From Streptomyces sp. NBC_00353 (GTDB lineage Bacteria > Actinomycetota > Actinomycetes > Streptomycetales > Streptomycetaceae), in contig NZ_CP107985.1 in assembly GCF_036108815.1 (NCBI RefSeq), positions 9,669,501 to 9,733,500 on the forward strand: DNA of 64,000 bases, given 5' to 3'. The first letter of the stretch is position 1; every line of letters begins with the position of its first letter. The notes under the pieces are model-generated. The model was not told the origin of the DNA, ran no database searches, and worked only from the letters and a program-made list of their open reading frames with translations. The position numbers and the translations under genes are program-made. Positions 26,830 through 36,534 of this stretch are shown here, in pieces.

Positions 26830-28221
26830 GTGACCTTTGATCTATTGACCGCTGTCGGTGCTGATGAAGAGATGGCGGCCGTCTTTTCCGAGCAGAGAGC
26901 CGTGGCGGACTGGCTTGTGGTTGAGGCTGCCCTGACCCATGGTCTGGCGGCCGCCGGTGTCGTCGAGGGCGATACGGCTGAGCGGATCATCGCCGCCTGT
27001 CGGCCCGAGGTCGTCGACACGGAGGGACTCTGGTCGCAGTCCGCTACGGTCGGATACCCGATCTTTCCCTTGGTGCGGATGATCTGCGCCTCGCTGGACG
27101 ACGAGGCTGCCGGCTTCGTGCATTTCGGCGCGACGACCCAGGACATCATGGACTGCGCGCTGGCGCTGCAGCTGCGGGATGCCGCCGGGCGGCTCCTCGA
27201 CCTTGTCGGACAGCTCGGTGACGGGCTTGCGGTGCTGGTACGCCGGCACGAAGGCACGCTCATGGCCGGTCGTACTCACGCTCAACAGGCCGTGCCCACC
27301 ACGTTCGGCGCGAAGTGCGCGGTGTTCCTGGACGAGTTCACACGTCACCGGGAGCGGCTGACCGTGGCCAGGCAGCGGGTGTCGGTGCTGTCCTTGTTCG
27401 GCGCCGGAGGCACTTCCGCCGCGCTGGGCGAGCGTGCCGCCGTTGTGCGTGATGAGATGGCTCGCCGTCTCGATCTGGCCGCGACCGAAGTGCCGTGGCA
27501 TGTGGCCAGGGACCGGGTGGCCGAGTTCGCCATGGCCGCGGCACTGGTGACTGCCACCTGTGTGCGCCTGGCACGGGAGATGGTGGACCTCTCCCGTACC
27601 GAGATCGGCGAGGTCGCCGAGGCGGACGGCTTGTACCGGGGTGCGTCCTCGACGATGCCGCAGAAAGCCAATCCGATCTCCGCGGAGCTCACCATCGGTT
27701 TCGGGGTTATGGCCCAGGCCGCCGCTTCCGCGATGCTGCGCGCGATGGAGGCGGGCCATGAACGGGCGGCGGGGGAGTGGCAGGTCGAATGGCAGGCACT
27801 GCCCGCAGCCTCTGCCTCCGCGGCGGGGGCACTACGCGCGGCTATCGCATTGACCAGCGGCCTTCGTGTGTTCCCCGGGCGGATGCGCGCCAACCTGGAC
27901 GCCGACGGAGGCAGGATCATGGCCGAGGGGTACATGATCGCGCTCGCATCCCAGCTGGGCCGCGACCGCGCACACGAGGTTCTCTACGAGGCGGTGCGCC
28001 GATCGCGGGAGAAGGACCAACCCCTTGTAGCCACCCTGCGGTCGAGCCTGGACGCGGAGGCATGGTCCGCTCTGGAACCGGTGCTGCCGACCCCGTCGGA
28101 CTACCTCGGCTCGACAACCCAGATATGCCAGGCAGCGGTGACCGAGTGGCGCCGTGGCGCGCAACCGGATTCTACAAGGACAGATCCCGTCGTCATCACG
28201 GAAGAGGAGGGAAACGAATGA
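26830..28221 (+). CDS. PcaB/adenylosuccinate-lyase-family lyase or cycloisomerase
   Basis: 463 aa, GTG start. It belongs to the fumarase/aspartase superfamily: the signature SSTMPQKANPISAE (from residue 273) is the mobile catalytic loop, and GRTHAQQAVPTTFG and HFGATTQDIMD are the other two conserved blocks. Closest in feel to 3-carboxy-cis,cis-muconate cycloisomerase (PcaB), but C-N or C-O lyases share the fold. It is the first gene after operators O4/O5 and its stop overlaps the E1-alpha ATG (ATGA). The substrate is not predictable from sequence alone. Confidence 0.85.
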   Translation: MTFDLLTAVGADEEMAAVFSEQRAVADWLVVEAALTHGLAAAGVVEGDTAERIIAACRPEVVDTEGLWSQSATVGYPIFPLVRMICASLDDEAAGFVHFGATTQDIMDCALALQLRDAAGRLLDLVGQLGDGLAVLVRRHEGTLMAGRTHAQQAVPTTFGAKCAVFLDEFTRHRERLTVARQRVSVLSLFGAGGTSAALGERAAVVRDEMARRLDLAATEVPWHVARDRVAEFAMAAALVTATCVRLAREMVDLSRTEIGEVAEADGLYRGASSTMPQKANPISAELTIGFGVMAQAAASAMLRAMEAGHERAAGEWQVEWQALPAASASAAGALRAAIALTSGLRVFPGRMRANLDADGGRIMAEGYMIALASQLGRDRAHEVLYEAVRRSREKDQPLVATLRSSLDAEAWSALEPVLPTPSDYLGSTTQICQAAVTEWRRGAQPDSTRTDPVVITEEEGNE

Positions 28222-29174
28222 CTTCACACCAGCCGGCTGAGATCGGTGATCTGGCGGCGATGCAGCGTATTCGCAGCTTCGAGGAGAAGACACGGGAGCT
28301 GAGTCTGGCTCGCCAGATCATCGGATCCGTGCATCTGTCCATCGGCCAGGAGGCCATCCCCGTGGGCGCCTGTGCTGTGTTGCAGCCGCAGGACGCCGTC
28401 TTCGCCACCTACCGCGGACACGGTTGGGCGCTGGCCCGCGGAGTACCGCTGGCGCCCAGCTTCGCCGAGCTGTTGGGGAGGAGCACCGGTCTCAACGGCG
28501 GCCGAGGTGGCTCGCCCTACTTCTCAGCTCCGCAGTACGGATTCTTCGGTGAGAACTCCATCGTCGGAGCCGGCGCCCCGATCGCGGTCGGTGCCGCGCT
28601 GGCCGCCCGGTACGACGGGTCGGGCCGCGTGGCGGTGGTGTCCTTCGGGGACGGCGCCACCAACCAGGGTGCGATGCACGAAGCCATGAACTTCGCCGCG
28701 GCGTTCTCACTCCCGGTGGTCTTCGTCTGCGAGAACAACACCTACTCGGAGCTGACGCCCATCGCGGAGATGGTCGGTGAACCCGAACTATGGCGTCGAG
28801 CGGCGGGCTACGGCATGCCCGGCTCCCGGATCGACGGCAACAGTGTGACCACCGTACGCGACGCGATGGCCGCCGCGGTGGACCGAGCCCGCGCCGGTGA
28901 GGGGCCAAGCTTCATCGAGGCGATGACGGAGCGTCTGGTCGGCCACTACATCGGCGATGTCGAGCACTACCGGCCCGCCGGTGAGGTGGCCAGTGCCTGG
29001 CAGCGCGAACCGATCGGGCGGCTGGAGCGGGAGTTGGTGGCCCAGGGTGTGACCGAGGCCGTCTGCCGGGCGGCTGTTCAACAGGCGGCCGACGAGGTCG
29101 AACGGGCCGTGGCCGAGGCGCTGGCGGCGCCTTTGGCTTCTGCGGAGGACGTGAAGGAGCACTTGTATGCCTGA
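28218..29174 (+). CDS. thiamine-dependent 2-oxo acid (acetoin-type) dehydrogenase E1 alpha subunit
   Basis: 318 aa. HLSIGQEAIPVGACAVL and TYRGHGWALARG are typical of E1 alpha. The ThDP-binding motif starts at Gly144 (GDGATNQGAMHEAMNFA). The phosphorylation-loop-like region is YIGDVEHYRP. It overlaps its neighbours on both sides (ATGA with the lyase; 8 nt with E1 beta), so the three are tightly coupled. It most resembles acetoin dehydrogenase AcoA types. No E2 or E3 gene is present, so it may act on its own or with a shared E2/E3. Confidence 0.9.
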   Translation: MTSHQPAEIGDLAAMQRIRSFEEKTRELSLARQIIGSVHLSIGQEAIPVGACAVLQPQDAVFATYRGHGWALARGVPLAPSFAELLGRSTGLNGGRGGSPYFSAPQYGFFGENSIVGAGAPIAVGAALAARYDGSGRVAVVSFGDGATNQGAMHEAMNFAAAFSLPVVFVCENNTYSELTPIAEMVGEPELWRRAAGYGMPGSRIDGNSVTTVRDAMAAAVDRARAGEGPSFIEAMTERLVGHYIGDVEHYRPAGEVASAWQREPIGRLERELVAQGVTEAVCRAAVQQAADEVERAVAEALAAPLASAEDVKEHLYA

Positions 29175-30168
29175 GACGGTGAAGTTGAGGTTCGGCGAAG
29201 CGGTCAACGCGGCACTGCGAAGGGCCATGGAGACTTGGCCCGAGGCACTGCTGTACGGCGAGGACGTGGCTAAGCCCGGCGGCGTCTTCGGCGTCACCAG
29301 GCGGTTGCGCAATGACTTCGGTGAGCGCGTCTTCGACACTCCGATCAGCGAGAGCGCCATCATAGGTTCCGCGGTCGGTGCGGCGATGATGGGCCGACGG
29401 CCGATCGTCGAGATCATGTGGATCGACTTCACCCTGGTGGGCATCGACCAGGTGATCAATCAGGCTGCGAACGTGAGGTATGTGTCGAACGGAGCGCTCA
29501 GCGCCCCGCTGACCATCCGGACCCAGCAAGGCGCCACGCCCGGCTCGTGCGCGCAGCACTCGCAGTCGCTTGAGGCCCTGTTCGCTCACGTTCCGGGGCT
29601 GCGGGTCTGCCTGCCCTCGACCCCGCAGGACGCCTACGACCTGCTGCTGTCTGCCGTGGCGTGTGACGACCCCACCTTGGTCATCGAGGCCCGGGGCCTT
29701 TACGCCGGAGAGCGGGAAGAGGTCGTCATCGGTGGCCCGATCGCTCCCGTCGGCGGCAGTCGGCACCGGCAGCACGGATCCGATCTCACCATGGTGACCT
29801 GGGGCGCGACGGCAAGGACGGCAGCCCAGGCGGCCCAAGCCCTGGCCGCGGAGGGCATCAGCACCGATCTCATCGAAACCGTCTGGCTGAACCCCTTCGA
29901 CACCGACGCGGTGCTCAGCAGCGTCGAGCGAACCGGCCGGCTTCTGGTGGTTCACGAGGCCAATGTCACCGGTGGCTTCGGGGCCGAAGTGATCGCCCGG
30001 GTCGCCGAATCAGGCGTCGCACTGCGGGCCGCTCCGGGCCGACTGGGCCTGCCCGATCTGCGGGTGCCCGCGGCTCCCCATCTGTCGGCCGCGGTCCTGC
30101 CCACCGCCGACCGGATCACCGACGCGGCCCGCCGGATCGTTGCCGGCACCCCCGTTTTTTGCCGCTAG
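29167..30168 (+). CDS. 2-oxo acid dehydrogenase E1 beta subunit (transketolase-like)
   Basis: 333 aa. LRFGEAVNAALRRAMETWPE, YGEDVAKPGGVFGVTRRL and FDTPISESAIIGSAVGAAMM are the conserved E1-beta blocks, including the Glu that activates ThDP (ISE). The C-terminal transketolase domain contains VTWGATARTAAQAA and LIETVWLNPFDTD. It pairs with the alpha subunit to form an alpha2beta2 enzyme in the cytoplasm. Confidence 0.9.
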   Translation: MPETVKLRFGEAVNAALRRAMETWPEALLYGEDVAKPGGVFGVTRRLRNDFGERVFDTPISESAIIGSAVGAAMMGRRPIVEIMWIDFTLVGIDQVINQAANVRYVSNGALSAPLTIRTQQGATPGSCAQHSQSLEALFAHVPGLRVCLPSTPQDAYDLLLSAVACDDPTLVIEARGLYAGEREEVVIGGPIAPVGGSRHRQHGSDLTMVTWGATARTAAQAAQALAAEGISTDLIETVWLNPFDTDAVLSSVERTGRLLVVHEANVTGGFGAEVIARVAESGVALRAAPGRLGLPDLRVPAAPHLSAAVLPTADRITDAARRIVAGTPVFCR

Positions 30169-30235
30169 CCGCAGCTCCCTGCCATTACCTAGCCCCGTCT
30201 CCCATGACCCCTGCACGGAAAAGGAAAAACTTGCC

Positions 30236-31258
30236 ATGAACAGATATGGAAGATCACTGCGCCACCGGGTAGTGCTCGCCGGGGTGACGGCTCTTGCCCT
30301 CGCCACGACCGCAGCCTGCAGCGTGTCGACGAACACCGCCGACAAGGCGCCGTCCGCCGCCGCCAAAACCAAGAGCGGTTCGCTGACGATCGGTCTGGCC
30401 AACCAGCAGGAATCGGTGACCTTCCCGGCTGCTATCGCCAAGGGTGCTGAGGCGAAGGCCGCCGAGCTGGGGGTGAAGCTGGTCGACATGGACTCGCAGG
30501 GCGACCAGGCCAAGCAGGCGAGCCAGGTCCAGGACCTCATAGCGCAGAAGGTCGACGGCATCCTGCTGACGCCGCTCTCGCCCGGCCCGGCTCAGGCGCT
30601 GGTGGACCAGGCGACCGCAGCCGGGATCCCCGTCGGCACCGTGCACGGCTACGTGGGGGCTGATCGCAAGGTTGAAGTTCCCTACGCCAAGCTGAAGTTC
30701 GTGCTGGACGAAAATGAGCTGGGCGCCGGAGGCACGGCCGGGGAACTGGCACTCAAGGCCCTGCCCGGCGGAGGCAAGGTCGCGGTTATCACCGGCGCGG
30801 CCGGATTCGTGGAGAACACCACCCGGGTCACCAAGTTCAAGGCCGCCCTCGGCGGCGCCGGCGCGGACAAGTACACGATCGTCGCGACTCAGCCAGGCAA
30901 CTGGACCAAGCAGGACGGTCAGTCCGCCTGCCAGAACATCCTGGCTGCCAACCCCGGAATCGGTCTGTTCTACGCCATCTCCGACGACATGGCCGTGGGC
31001 TGCGCCGCCGCGGTGAAGTCGGCCGGCTCCAAGGCGAAGATCATAGGCATCGGCGGTTCGAAAGGCGGCATCGCGGCGATCAAGTCTGGCGACCTGTACG
31101 GGACGGTCTGCTACAAGCCCTATGACGAGGGCGCCATGGCAGTGCAGATGATGCACGACGCACTGACCGGCAAGCTCACCGGTGCGCCGAAGACCACCTT
31201 CTACAACACCCCGGGCGTCACCGCCGCCAACGTCTCCAGCTGCACCCCGCAGTGGTGA
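30236..31258 (+). CDS. ribose-type ABC transporter substrate-binding lipoprotein
   Basis: 340 aa. A lipoprotein signal peptide ends at the lipobox TAAC (hydrophobic VVLAGVTALALATTAAC). The mature protein is a periplasmic-binding-protein type 1 fold of cluster B (LTIGLANQQESVTFPAAIAK, GILLTPLSPGPAQALVDQA, KIIGIGGSKGGIAAIKSGDL). It lies 67 bp after E1 beta and before the ATPase. It captures a sugar or sugar-like ligand outside the membrane. Confidence 0.92.
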   Translation: MNRYGRSLRHRVVLAGVTALALATTAACSVSTNTADKAPSAAAKTKSGSLTIGLANQQESVTFPAAIAKGAEAKAAELGVKLVDMDSQGDQAKQASQVQDLIAQKVDGILLTPLSPGPAQALVDQATAAGIPVGTVHGYVGADRKVEVPYAKLKFVLDENELGAGGTAGELALKALPGGGKVAVITGAAGFVENTTRVTKFKAALGGAGADKYTIVATQPGNWTKQDGQSACQNILAANPGIGLFYAISDDMAVGCAAAVKSAGSKAKIIGIGGSKGGIAAIKSGDLYGTVCYKPYDEGAMAVQMMHDALTGKLTGAPKTTFYNTPGVTAANVSSCTPQW

Positions 31259-31317
31259 ACGCCTGACTCGGGCACCGCGCCGACCAGCACACGCACACCA
31301 CAAACCATGAGGCCAAG

Positions 31318-32844
31318 ATGACCGATCGCCGCAGCGCCCCTCCGCCGGTACTCGCTATCACCGACGTGCACAAGATCTACCCCAGTGGCACCCATGCCCT
31401 GCGAGGGGTCTCCGTCAAGGTGCGCCCCGGCACCGTTCACGGCCTCATCGGCGCGAACGGCGCCGGCAAGTCGACGCTCATCAAGATCATGTCAGGGGTG
31501 CAGACCGCCACCAGCGGCACGGTCGCGTGGCGGGGCGAACCAGTGACCTGGACCAGCCCCGCCCACGCGCTGTCCGCCGGACTGGCGGCCGTCCACCAAC
31601 ACACCCCGCTGGTCGAGGTCATGACGGTGCTGGACAACGTCTTCCTTGGCCGGCACGACTCCGCCCGATGGGACGCCGCTGCCCGCGCCGATGAGCTCAC
31701 CGCACTGTGCGAGCGGATCGGCTACCACCTCGACGCCACCGCAACAATCGGCCAACTGTCGGTGGGCGCCCGGCAGATGGTCTCCATCCTGCAGGCACTG
31801 GCCCGCGATCCCCAGCTGGTCCTGCTCGACGAACCGACCGCAGCCTTGTCGCCCACCGAACGGGAGGTGCTCTTCCGTACGGTCCGCCGGCTACGTGACC
31901 AGGGCACCACCTTCGTCTATGTGTCCCACTTCCTCGACGAGGTCCTGGAGCTCACCGACCACATCACCGTGCTGCGGGACGGCAAGGTGGTAGTCGATAC
32001 CGAGACCGCCGCGAGCGGCAAGGACCAACTGATCACCGCGATCGTGGGGGAGAGGCTGGCTCGGCTGGAGGAGGCCCGGCTGGAGGAGCAGCCGCCGCCC
32101 GCCGCCTGCATGCGGGGCGAGCCGCTGCTCACCGTGGAGGGGCTTTGCTCACCAGGACGTTTCGGACCGGTGAACCTGAACATCCATGCCGGCGAGGTTG
32201 TGGGTCTGGCCGGACTGCTGGGCAGCGGTCGCACCGAACTGCTCGAAGGGATATTCGGTGCCGACCCGGCGGCCTGCGGCAGCATCCGGGTGGCCGGGCG
32301 CGCCCTGCGTAAACCCTCACCGCGTACCGCAGTGCGCCGAGGTCTCGCACTCGTTCCCGAGGATCGCTCGCGTCAGGGGCTCCTGCCCGACTGGGAGATA
32401 TGGCGCAACATCTCCCTGCCATACCTGGCGAGCATGTCGCGGTACAGGCAGCTGCCGGAACGTCGTCGTGAACGAGACCTCGCCACGCGTGCGATCGCAG
32501 ATCTGCGCATCGCCGCCCCGTCGCCGGAGGCCCGGGTCAGTGAGCTCAGCGGGGGTAACGCGCAGAAGGTCGTCTTCTCCAAGTGGCTCTACGGCCCAGC
32601 CCGGATCTTCTTGCTCGACGAACCCTGCGCCGGGGTCGACGTCGGCGCCAAGGCCGACATTATCCAGCTCGTCCGGCGTCTCGCGGCGGCCGGGAACGCG
32701 GTGCTCATCGTGGCCTCGGAGTTCGAGGAACTGCTGAGCGCATGTGACCGCGTACTGGTGATGCGCCGTGGAGAACTGATCGCCGAGCGCGAGGCACTCC
32801 ACACGAACCTGCACGAACTCACCGCTCTCGCCAGCGGACTGTAA
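31318..32844 (+). CDS. ribose-type ABC transporter ATP-binding protein (double NBD)
   Basis: 508 aa with two nucleotide-binding domains, as in RbsA/MglA. NBD1 has Walker A GANGAGKST from residue 45, a divergent signature LSVGARQM and Walker B LVLLDEPTAAL. NBD2 has a degenerate P loop (GLLGSGRTELLEG), signature LSGGNAQKV and Walker B IFLLDEPCAGVDVG. This asymmetry is normal for the family. Confidence 0.95.
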   Translation: MTDRRSAPPPVLAITDVHKIYPSGTHALRGVSVKVRPGTVHGLIGANGAGKSTLIKIMSGVQTATSGTVAWRGEPVTWTSPAHALSAGLAAVHQHTPLVEVMTVLDNVFLGRHDSARWDAAARADELTALCERIGYHLDATATIGQLSVGARQMVSILQALARDPQLVLLDEPTAALSPTEREVLFRTVRRLRDQGTTFVYVSHFLDEVLELTDHITVLRDGKVVVDTETAASGKDQLITAIVGERLARLEEARLEEQPPPAACMRGEPLLTVEGLCSPGRFGPVNLNIHAGEVVGLAGLLGSGRTELLEGIFGADPAACGSIRVAGRALRKPSPRTAVRRGLALVPEDRSRQGLLPDWEIWRNISLPYLASMSRYRQLPERRRERDLATRAIADLRIAAPSPEARVSELSGGNAQKVVFSKWLYGPARIFLLDEPCAGVDVGAKADIIQLVRRLAAAGNAVLIVASEFEELLSACDRVLVMRRGELIAEREALHTNLHELTALASGL

Positions 32845-32860
32845 GAAAGGCGTCCAGATC

Positions 32861-34138
32861 GTGAATTACGGTACCAAAACCGGCGAGAGCCGTACCCGAC
32901 AGCTGAGCACCGCCGCCCTGCGTCGCGCGCTATCGCCGCGCTCTGCGGGAGTGGTCTACGCCCTCGGAGCCCTGGTAGCGGCGCTGACCATAACCTCGTC
33001 GGTGCAGGGCCGACCCGCCTACCTCAGCGCCGTCAACATCAGCAACATCCTCGACCAGTCAGCGCTGATCGGCATCCTTGCGATCTTCATGACGGTTGTG
33101 CTGATCAGCGGCAACTTCGACCTGTCCATCGCGTCCACCGCCGCGTTGTCGGGAACGATCGCGCTGGACCTTGTCGACCAGCACGGCGTTGCCGTGGCGC
33201 TGGTTGCGGCGCTGCTGGCCGGGATCGCGGTGGGGCTGGTCAACGCCGTGCTGGTGCAGAAGGTCGGCGTCAACGCGTTCATCGTCACGCTCGGAACACT
33301 CACTGCCGTGCGCGGCGTCGTGCAGGTGATCCTCGACGGACAGAGCATCACGGCCACCGACACCTCCTTCCACACCTTCGAGACAGCACGACTGGCACCA
33401 GACCGGTCTGTCGCCCTCGCCGTCGGCGTCGTCCTCGTGGCCGTGGCCGCAGCGGTCGGCGCCTACGGCAGGAACAAGAACAGGCCGGTTGGGACCGTGG
33501 TGGCCGTCGCCGTGGCCGGCTTCGCAGTGCTGGCCGTGAGCCTGTTCCAGCCCGACCTGCTCAACCAGACCGTGCCTGTGTGGATCATGCTGGCTCTGAC
33601 CGTCGTTACCAGTGCGGTGCTGCGCTACACGGTGGTCGGCCGGAACCTCTACGCCGTGGGCGGCAACGCGGAGGCGGCCCGCCTGTCCGGGATCAATGTC
33701 GACCGCTACAAGATGTCCGCGTTCGTGCTCAACGGGGCCATGGCAGCTCTGGTAGGGGTGCTGTTCGCGGGCAAGTTCAACTCGGTCGACCCCACCGTGC
33801 TCACCGGTGGTGAGCTGACCGTCATCGCCGCCGCTGTTCTCGGCGGAACCTCCCTGTTCGGCGGTTCCGGATTCGTGGCGAAGTCCGTGGTCGGAACTTT
33901 GATCCTCTTCACCTTGAGCAACGGCTTCAACGTCCTCAACATCGGCTCCAACTACCAGAATGTCGTGCAGGGCGGCGTCCTGATCGCGGCTTCGGCGCTC
34001 TACACAGCCACCTCCTCGCGCGGGCAATCCTTCCTTCGCTCACGCTGGTCTGCGTGGCGCGGCAGCAGCTCGCAGGCGGCCTCGACGCAAGAGGAGGCCG
34101 CACCGATCGCCCTGCCGGAAACCAGCCTGGTCGAGTGA
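32861..34138 (+). CDS. ribose-type ABC transporter permease
   Basis: 425 aa, GTG start 16 nt after the ATPase stop, with a good AAGAAAGG ribosome site. It has 8-10 hydrophobic helices and the BPD_transp_2 motif GNAEAARLSGINVDRYK, where the ATPase docks. SGNFDLSIASTAALSG and LGGTSLFGGSGF are typical RbsC-type segments. It completes the importer with the two preceding genes. Confidence 0.93.
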   Translation: MNYGTKTGESRTRQLSTAALRRALSPRSAGVVYALGALVAALTITSSVQGRPAYLSAVNISNILDQSALIGILAIFMTVVLISGNFDLSIASTAALSGTIALDLVDQHGVAVALVAALLAGIAVGLVNAVLVQKVGVNAFIVTLGTLTAVRGVVQVILDGQSITATDTSFHTFETARLAPDRSVALAVGVVLVAVAAAVGAYGRNKNRPVGTVVAVAVAGFAVLAVSLFQPDLLNQTVPVWIMLALTVVTSAVLRYTVVGRNLYAVGGNAEAARLSGINVDRYKMSAFVLNGAMAALVGVLFAGKFNSVDPTVLTGGELTVIAAAVLGGTSLFGGSGFVAKSVVGTLILFTLSNGFNVLNIGSNYQNVVQGGVLIAASALYTATSSRGQSFLRSRWSAWRGSSSQAASTQEEAAPIALPETSLVE

Positions 34139-34472
34139 CCCCAGCCTGCCGGGCACACCGCTGGCACCCACCACTTCGCCCCCAGCGCGCGTACCGGCGC
34201 CGCCGCGCCAAGGCGACAGGACTGTATTGCAGAAGGTTGTGAGTGGGCGCCCGGGCCCCGTGCGGACTGCGTGATCGCACTCTGCTCATGCATGGCATGT
34301 ACACAGTCGGCTGGTACCCGCGCTTGAATGGTGGGACGGGCTGAGGTGCTCGTCGGTGCCGCCGGGACGCGGCGCGGCTTGCGTGGGCGTCCGGGGGAGC
34401 GGCCGCGGGCGGCCAGTCTTGGTAATCATGTGCGGTCCTTCCTTGTTCGGGAAGCCCCGTGATAAAAATCAG
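34139..34472. other. intergenic region between transport operon and second unit
   Basis: About 330 bp with no credible gene. AT content rises locally near 34462 (GATAAAAATC), just before operator O6, where the promoter of the next unit should lie. Confidence 0.4.
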
Positions 34473-34484
34473 TCAATCGTTTGA
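34473..34484. promoter_or_regulatory. putative LacI operator O6
   Basis: TCAATCGTTTGA, identical to O2 and O7. It lies between a local A-rich stretch and the AAAGGGG ribosome site of the gene at 34501. Confidence 0.65.
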
Positions 34485-34500
34485 GTGAAAGGGGTCCAGA

Positions 34501-35742
34501 ATGCCTGAGACCACACCACTGGTGCTTTTGGGTCGCAAATTCGACGGCTTCGAGCGGGCACTCACCGCACAGTTCCGAGCGATACCCGACGTGTCCGCAC
34601 GATTCGAGCTGGTGGAGATCGGTGACCTGGAGGACAAGGTCCTGCACGGGGACGGCGCCACCTCCGGTGCCAACGACGTACTGATGTTGATCACCGACTG
34701 GCTGCCCGCGCTGATCGAATCGGGTCGACTGCTTCCGCTCGACGAGCATTTCGCTGCGGCTCCGCCGCAGGGATGGCCGGACGCGTGGGTTCCGTCACTG
34801 CGAGAGCTGCAGCGCGGTCCCGACGGCAAGACGTACGGCATCGCGTACCACGACGGTCCGATGATGCAGCTCTACCGCACCGACCTGTACGGCGACCCCA
34901 AGGAACAGGCCGGGTTTGCCGAACGATTCGGATATCCGTTGGCCCCGGCCACCAACTGGTCGCAGATGCACGACCAGGCGATCTGGTTCAACCGACCCGA
35001 CGAGGGCCTCTACGGTACCGTCCAGGCGGGCTTTCCTGACGAGCACAACAACGTCTACGACTTCCTGACACATCTGTGGAGCCGCGGCGGTGAACTGATC
35101 GACGGCTCGGGCCGGTCCGGGCTCGACCGGACCCCAGCCCTCGAAGCCATCGACTACCTGCACGATCTGTGGCATGTGAGCCGGGTGGTCGACCCCGCAG
35201 CCGCGGACTGGGACAGCGTCGCCTCCGGTGTGCATTTTGCCGCCGGAGAAGCGGCGATGATGGTCAACTGGTGCGGCTTCGCGGCCCTTTCCGCAGATCC
35301 TCAGTCCCCCACCCACGGGCTGGTCGGCTGCGCGCCGGTACCGGGCGGCGAAGGCCCGGACGGCTCCACCGTGACCATGAACGCCTACTGGGTACTCACC
35401 GTGGCGTCCGGCACCTCCGACCCCGACCGGGCGATCGACCTGATCCGGCGGCTGGCCACGCACGAGATGGACGTACGCACCGCGATCGGCGGAGGCTCGG
35501 CAACCCGGCGCGATTCCTGGGCCGCCACGGAGGTCCAGGCGATTGCACCGTACTACGGGGTCCTCGAGCAGGCACATGCGCACGCCCGGTCCGTGCCGGT
35601 TGACTCACGCTGGCCGGTCATCGCGGGCATCCTCAACGAGATGATGCGTGCTGTCGTCGTGGACGCGTCCGGCCGCCGCGCACTGGAGCAGGCACACGCG
35701 CGGTTGAACGAGTTCCTCGCCGGCACGAAGGACGCAGGATGA
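34501..35742 (+). CDS. extracellular solute-binding-like protein lacking a signal peptide
   Basis: 413 aa related to family 1 sugar-binding proteins: YGIAYHDGPMMQLYRTDLYG, FTHL-type hinge YDFLTHLWSRGGELID and AAGEAAMMVNWCGFAAL. Unlike family members it begins MPETTPLVLLGRKFDG, with no hydrophobic leader or lipobox, and no permease genes adjoin it. The start is fixed by AAAGGGG 7 nt upstream. It may be a cytoplasmic sensor or an enzyme-like derivative. It overlaps the SDR gene by ATGA. Confidence 0.8.
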   Translation: MPETTPLVLLGRKFDGFERALTAQFRAIPDVSARFELVEIGDLEDKVLHGDGATSGANDVLMLITDWLPALIESGRLLPLDEHFAAAPPQGWPDAWVPSLRELQRGPDGKTYGIAYHDGPMMQLYRTDLYGDPKEQAGFAERFGYPLAPATNWSQMHDQAIWFNRPDEGLYGTVQAGFPDEHNNVYDFLTHLWSRGGELIDGSGRSGLDRTPALEAIDYLHDLWHVSRVVDPAAADWDSVASGVHFAAGEAAMMVNWCGFAALSADPQSPTHGLVGCAPVPGGEGPDGSTVTMNAYWVLTVASGTSDPDRAIDLIRRLATHEMDVRTAIGGGSATRRDSWAATEVQAIAPYYGVLEQAHAHARSVPVDSRWPVIAGILNEMMRAVVVDASGRRALEQAHARLNEFLAGTKDAG

Positions 35743-36518
35743 GCGGGAGAGCCCCCGTCGCGGTCGTGACCGGTGCGGCCGCAGGCATTGGTGCGGCAAC
35801 GGCCGAGAAACTCGTCGGCGCCGGCTACTCCGTAGCCCTGTGGGATATCGACGAAGCCGGCTCGGCCGCCCTTGCCGCACGCCTCACGGACCAGGGCGGG
35901 CGCACGGTCCCAGTGCTGACCGATGTCGCGGACCCCTCATCCGTAAGGGAAGCGCTCGCCGTCACCCGTGAGGCCCTGGGCACGCCCACGGCAGTGGTCT
36001 GCGCCGCTGGCATCATGGCGCCGCAGCCGTTCCTCAAACTGTCCGCCGAGACCTGGAACCGCACACTGCGCGTCAACCTCACAGGTACGTTCACGGTGTT
36101 GCAGGCCTGTGCCACAGCGATGACCGAGGACGGTCTGCCAGGAGCCATGGCGGCGGTGGCGAGCGTCGCGGCCCGCGGGCCTCGCGCCGATGCTGCCGAC
36201 TATGCGGCCAGCAAGGCCGGCGTGGTCAGCGTCGTGCGGTCGGCAGCCGTCGCACTCGCTCCGCACGGCATCCGTGTCAACGCCGTCTGCCCCGGCGTGG
36301 TCGACACCCCGATGACCGCACATAACACTCAGGAACGTGCCAAGCTCCAAGGCATTCCCGAGGAGCAGATCACCAAGACTCTTGTCACGAAAGTGGCGCT
36401 GGGCCGGATGGCCGCCGCACACGAAATAGCCGCCGTCGTGGCCCGCCTGCTCGGGGACGAGTTCGGCTACGTCACCGGGCAGGCGCTCAACGTCTGCGGC
36501 GGCCTGGAATTCGACTGA
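35739..36518 (+). CDS. short-chain dehydrogenase/reductase
   Basis: 259 aa classical SDR: TGAAAGIG cofactor motif, CAAG (NNAG variant) and catalytic Tyr155/Lys159 in YAASK, ending VTGQALNVCGGLEFD. It resembles FabG-like sugar and cyclitol dehydrogenases. ATGA overlap with the upstream gene places it in the O6 unit. It probably oxidises a hydroxyl group on the imported substrate. Confidence 0.9.
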   Translation: MSGRAPVAVVTGAAAGIGAATAEKLVGAGYSVALWDIDEAGSAALAARLTDQGGRTVPVLTDVADPSSVREALAVTREALGTPTAVVCAAGIMAPQPFLKLSAETWNRTLRVNLTGTFTVLQACATAMTEDGLPGAMAAVASVAARGPRADAADYAASKAGVVSVVRSAAVALAPHGIRVNAVCPGVVDTPMTAHNTQERAKLQGIPEEQITKTLVTKVALGRMAAAHEIAAVVARLLGDEFGYVTGQALNVCGGLEFD

Positions 36519-36534
36519 ACCGGAGAACGTACAC

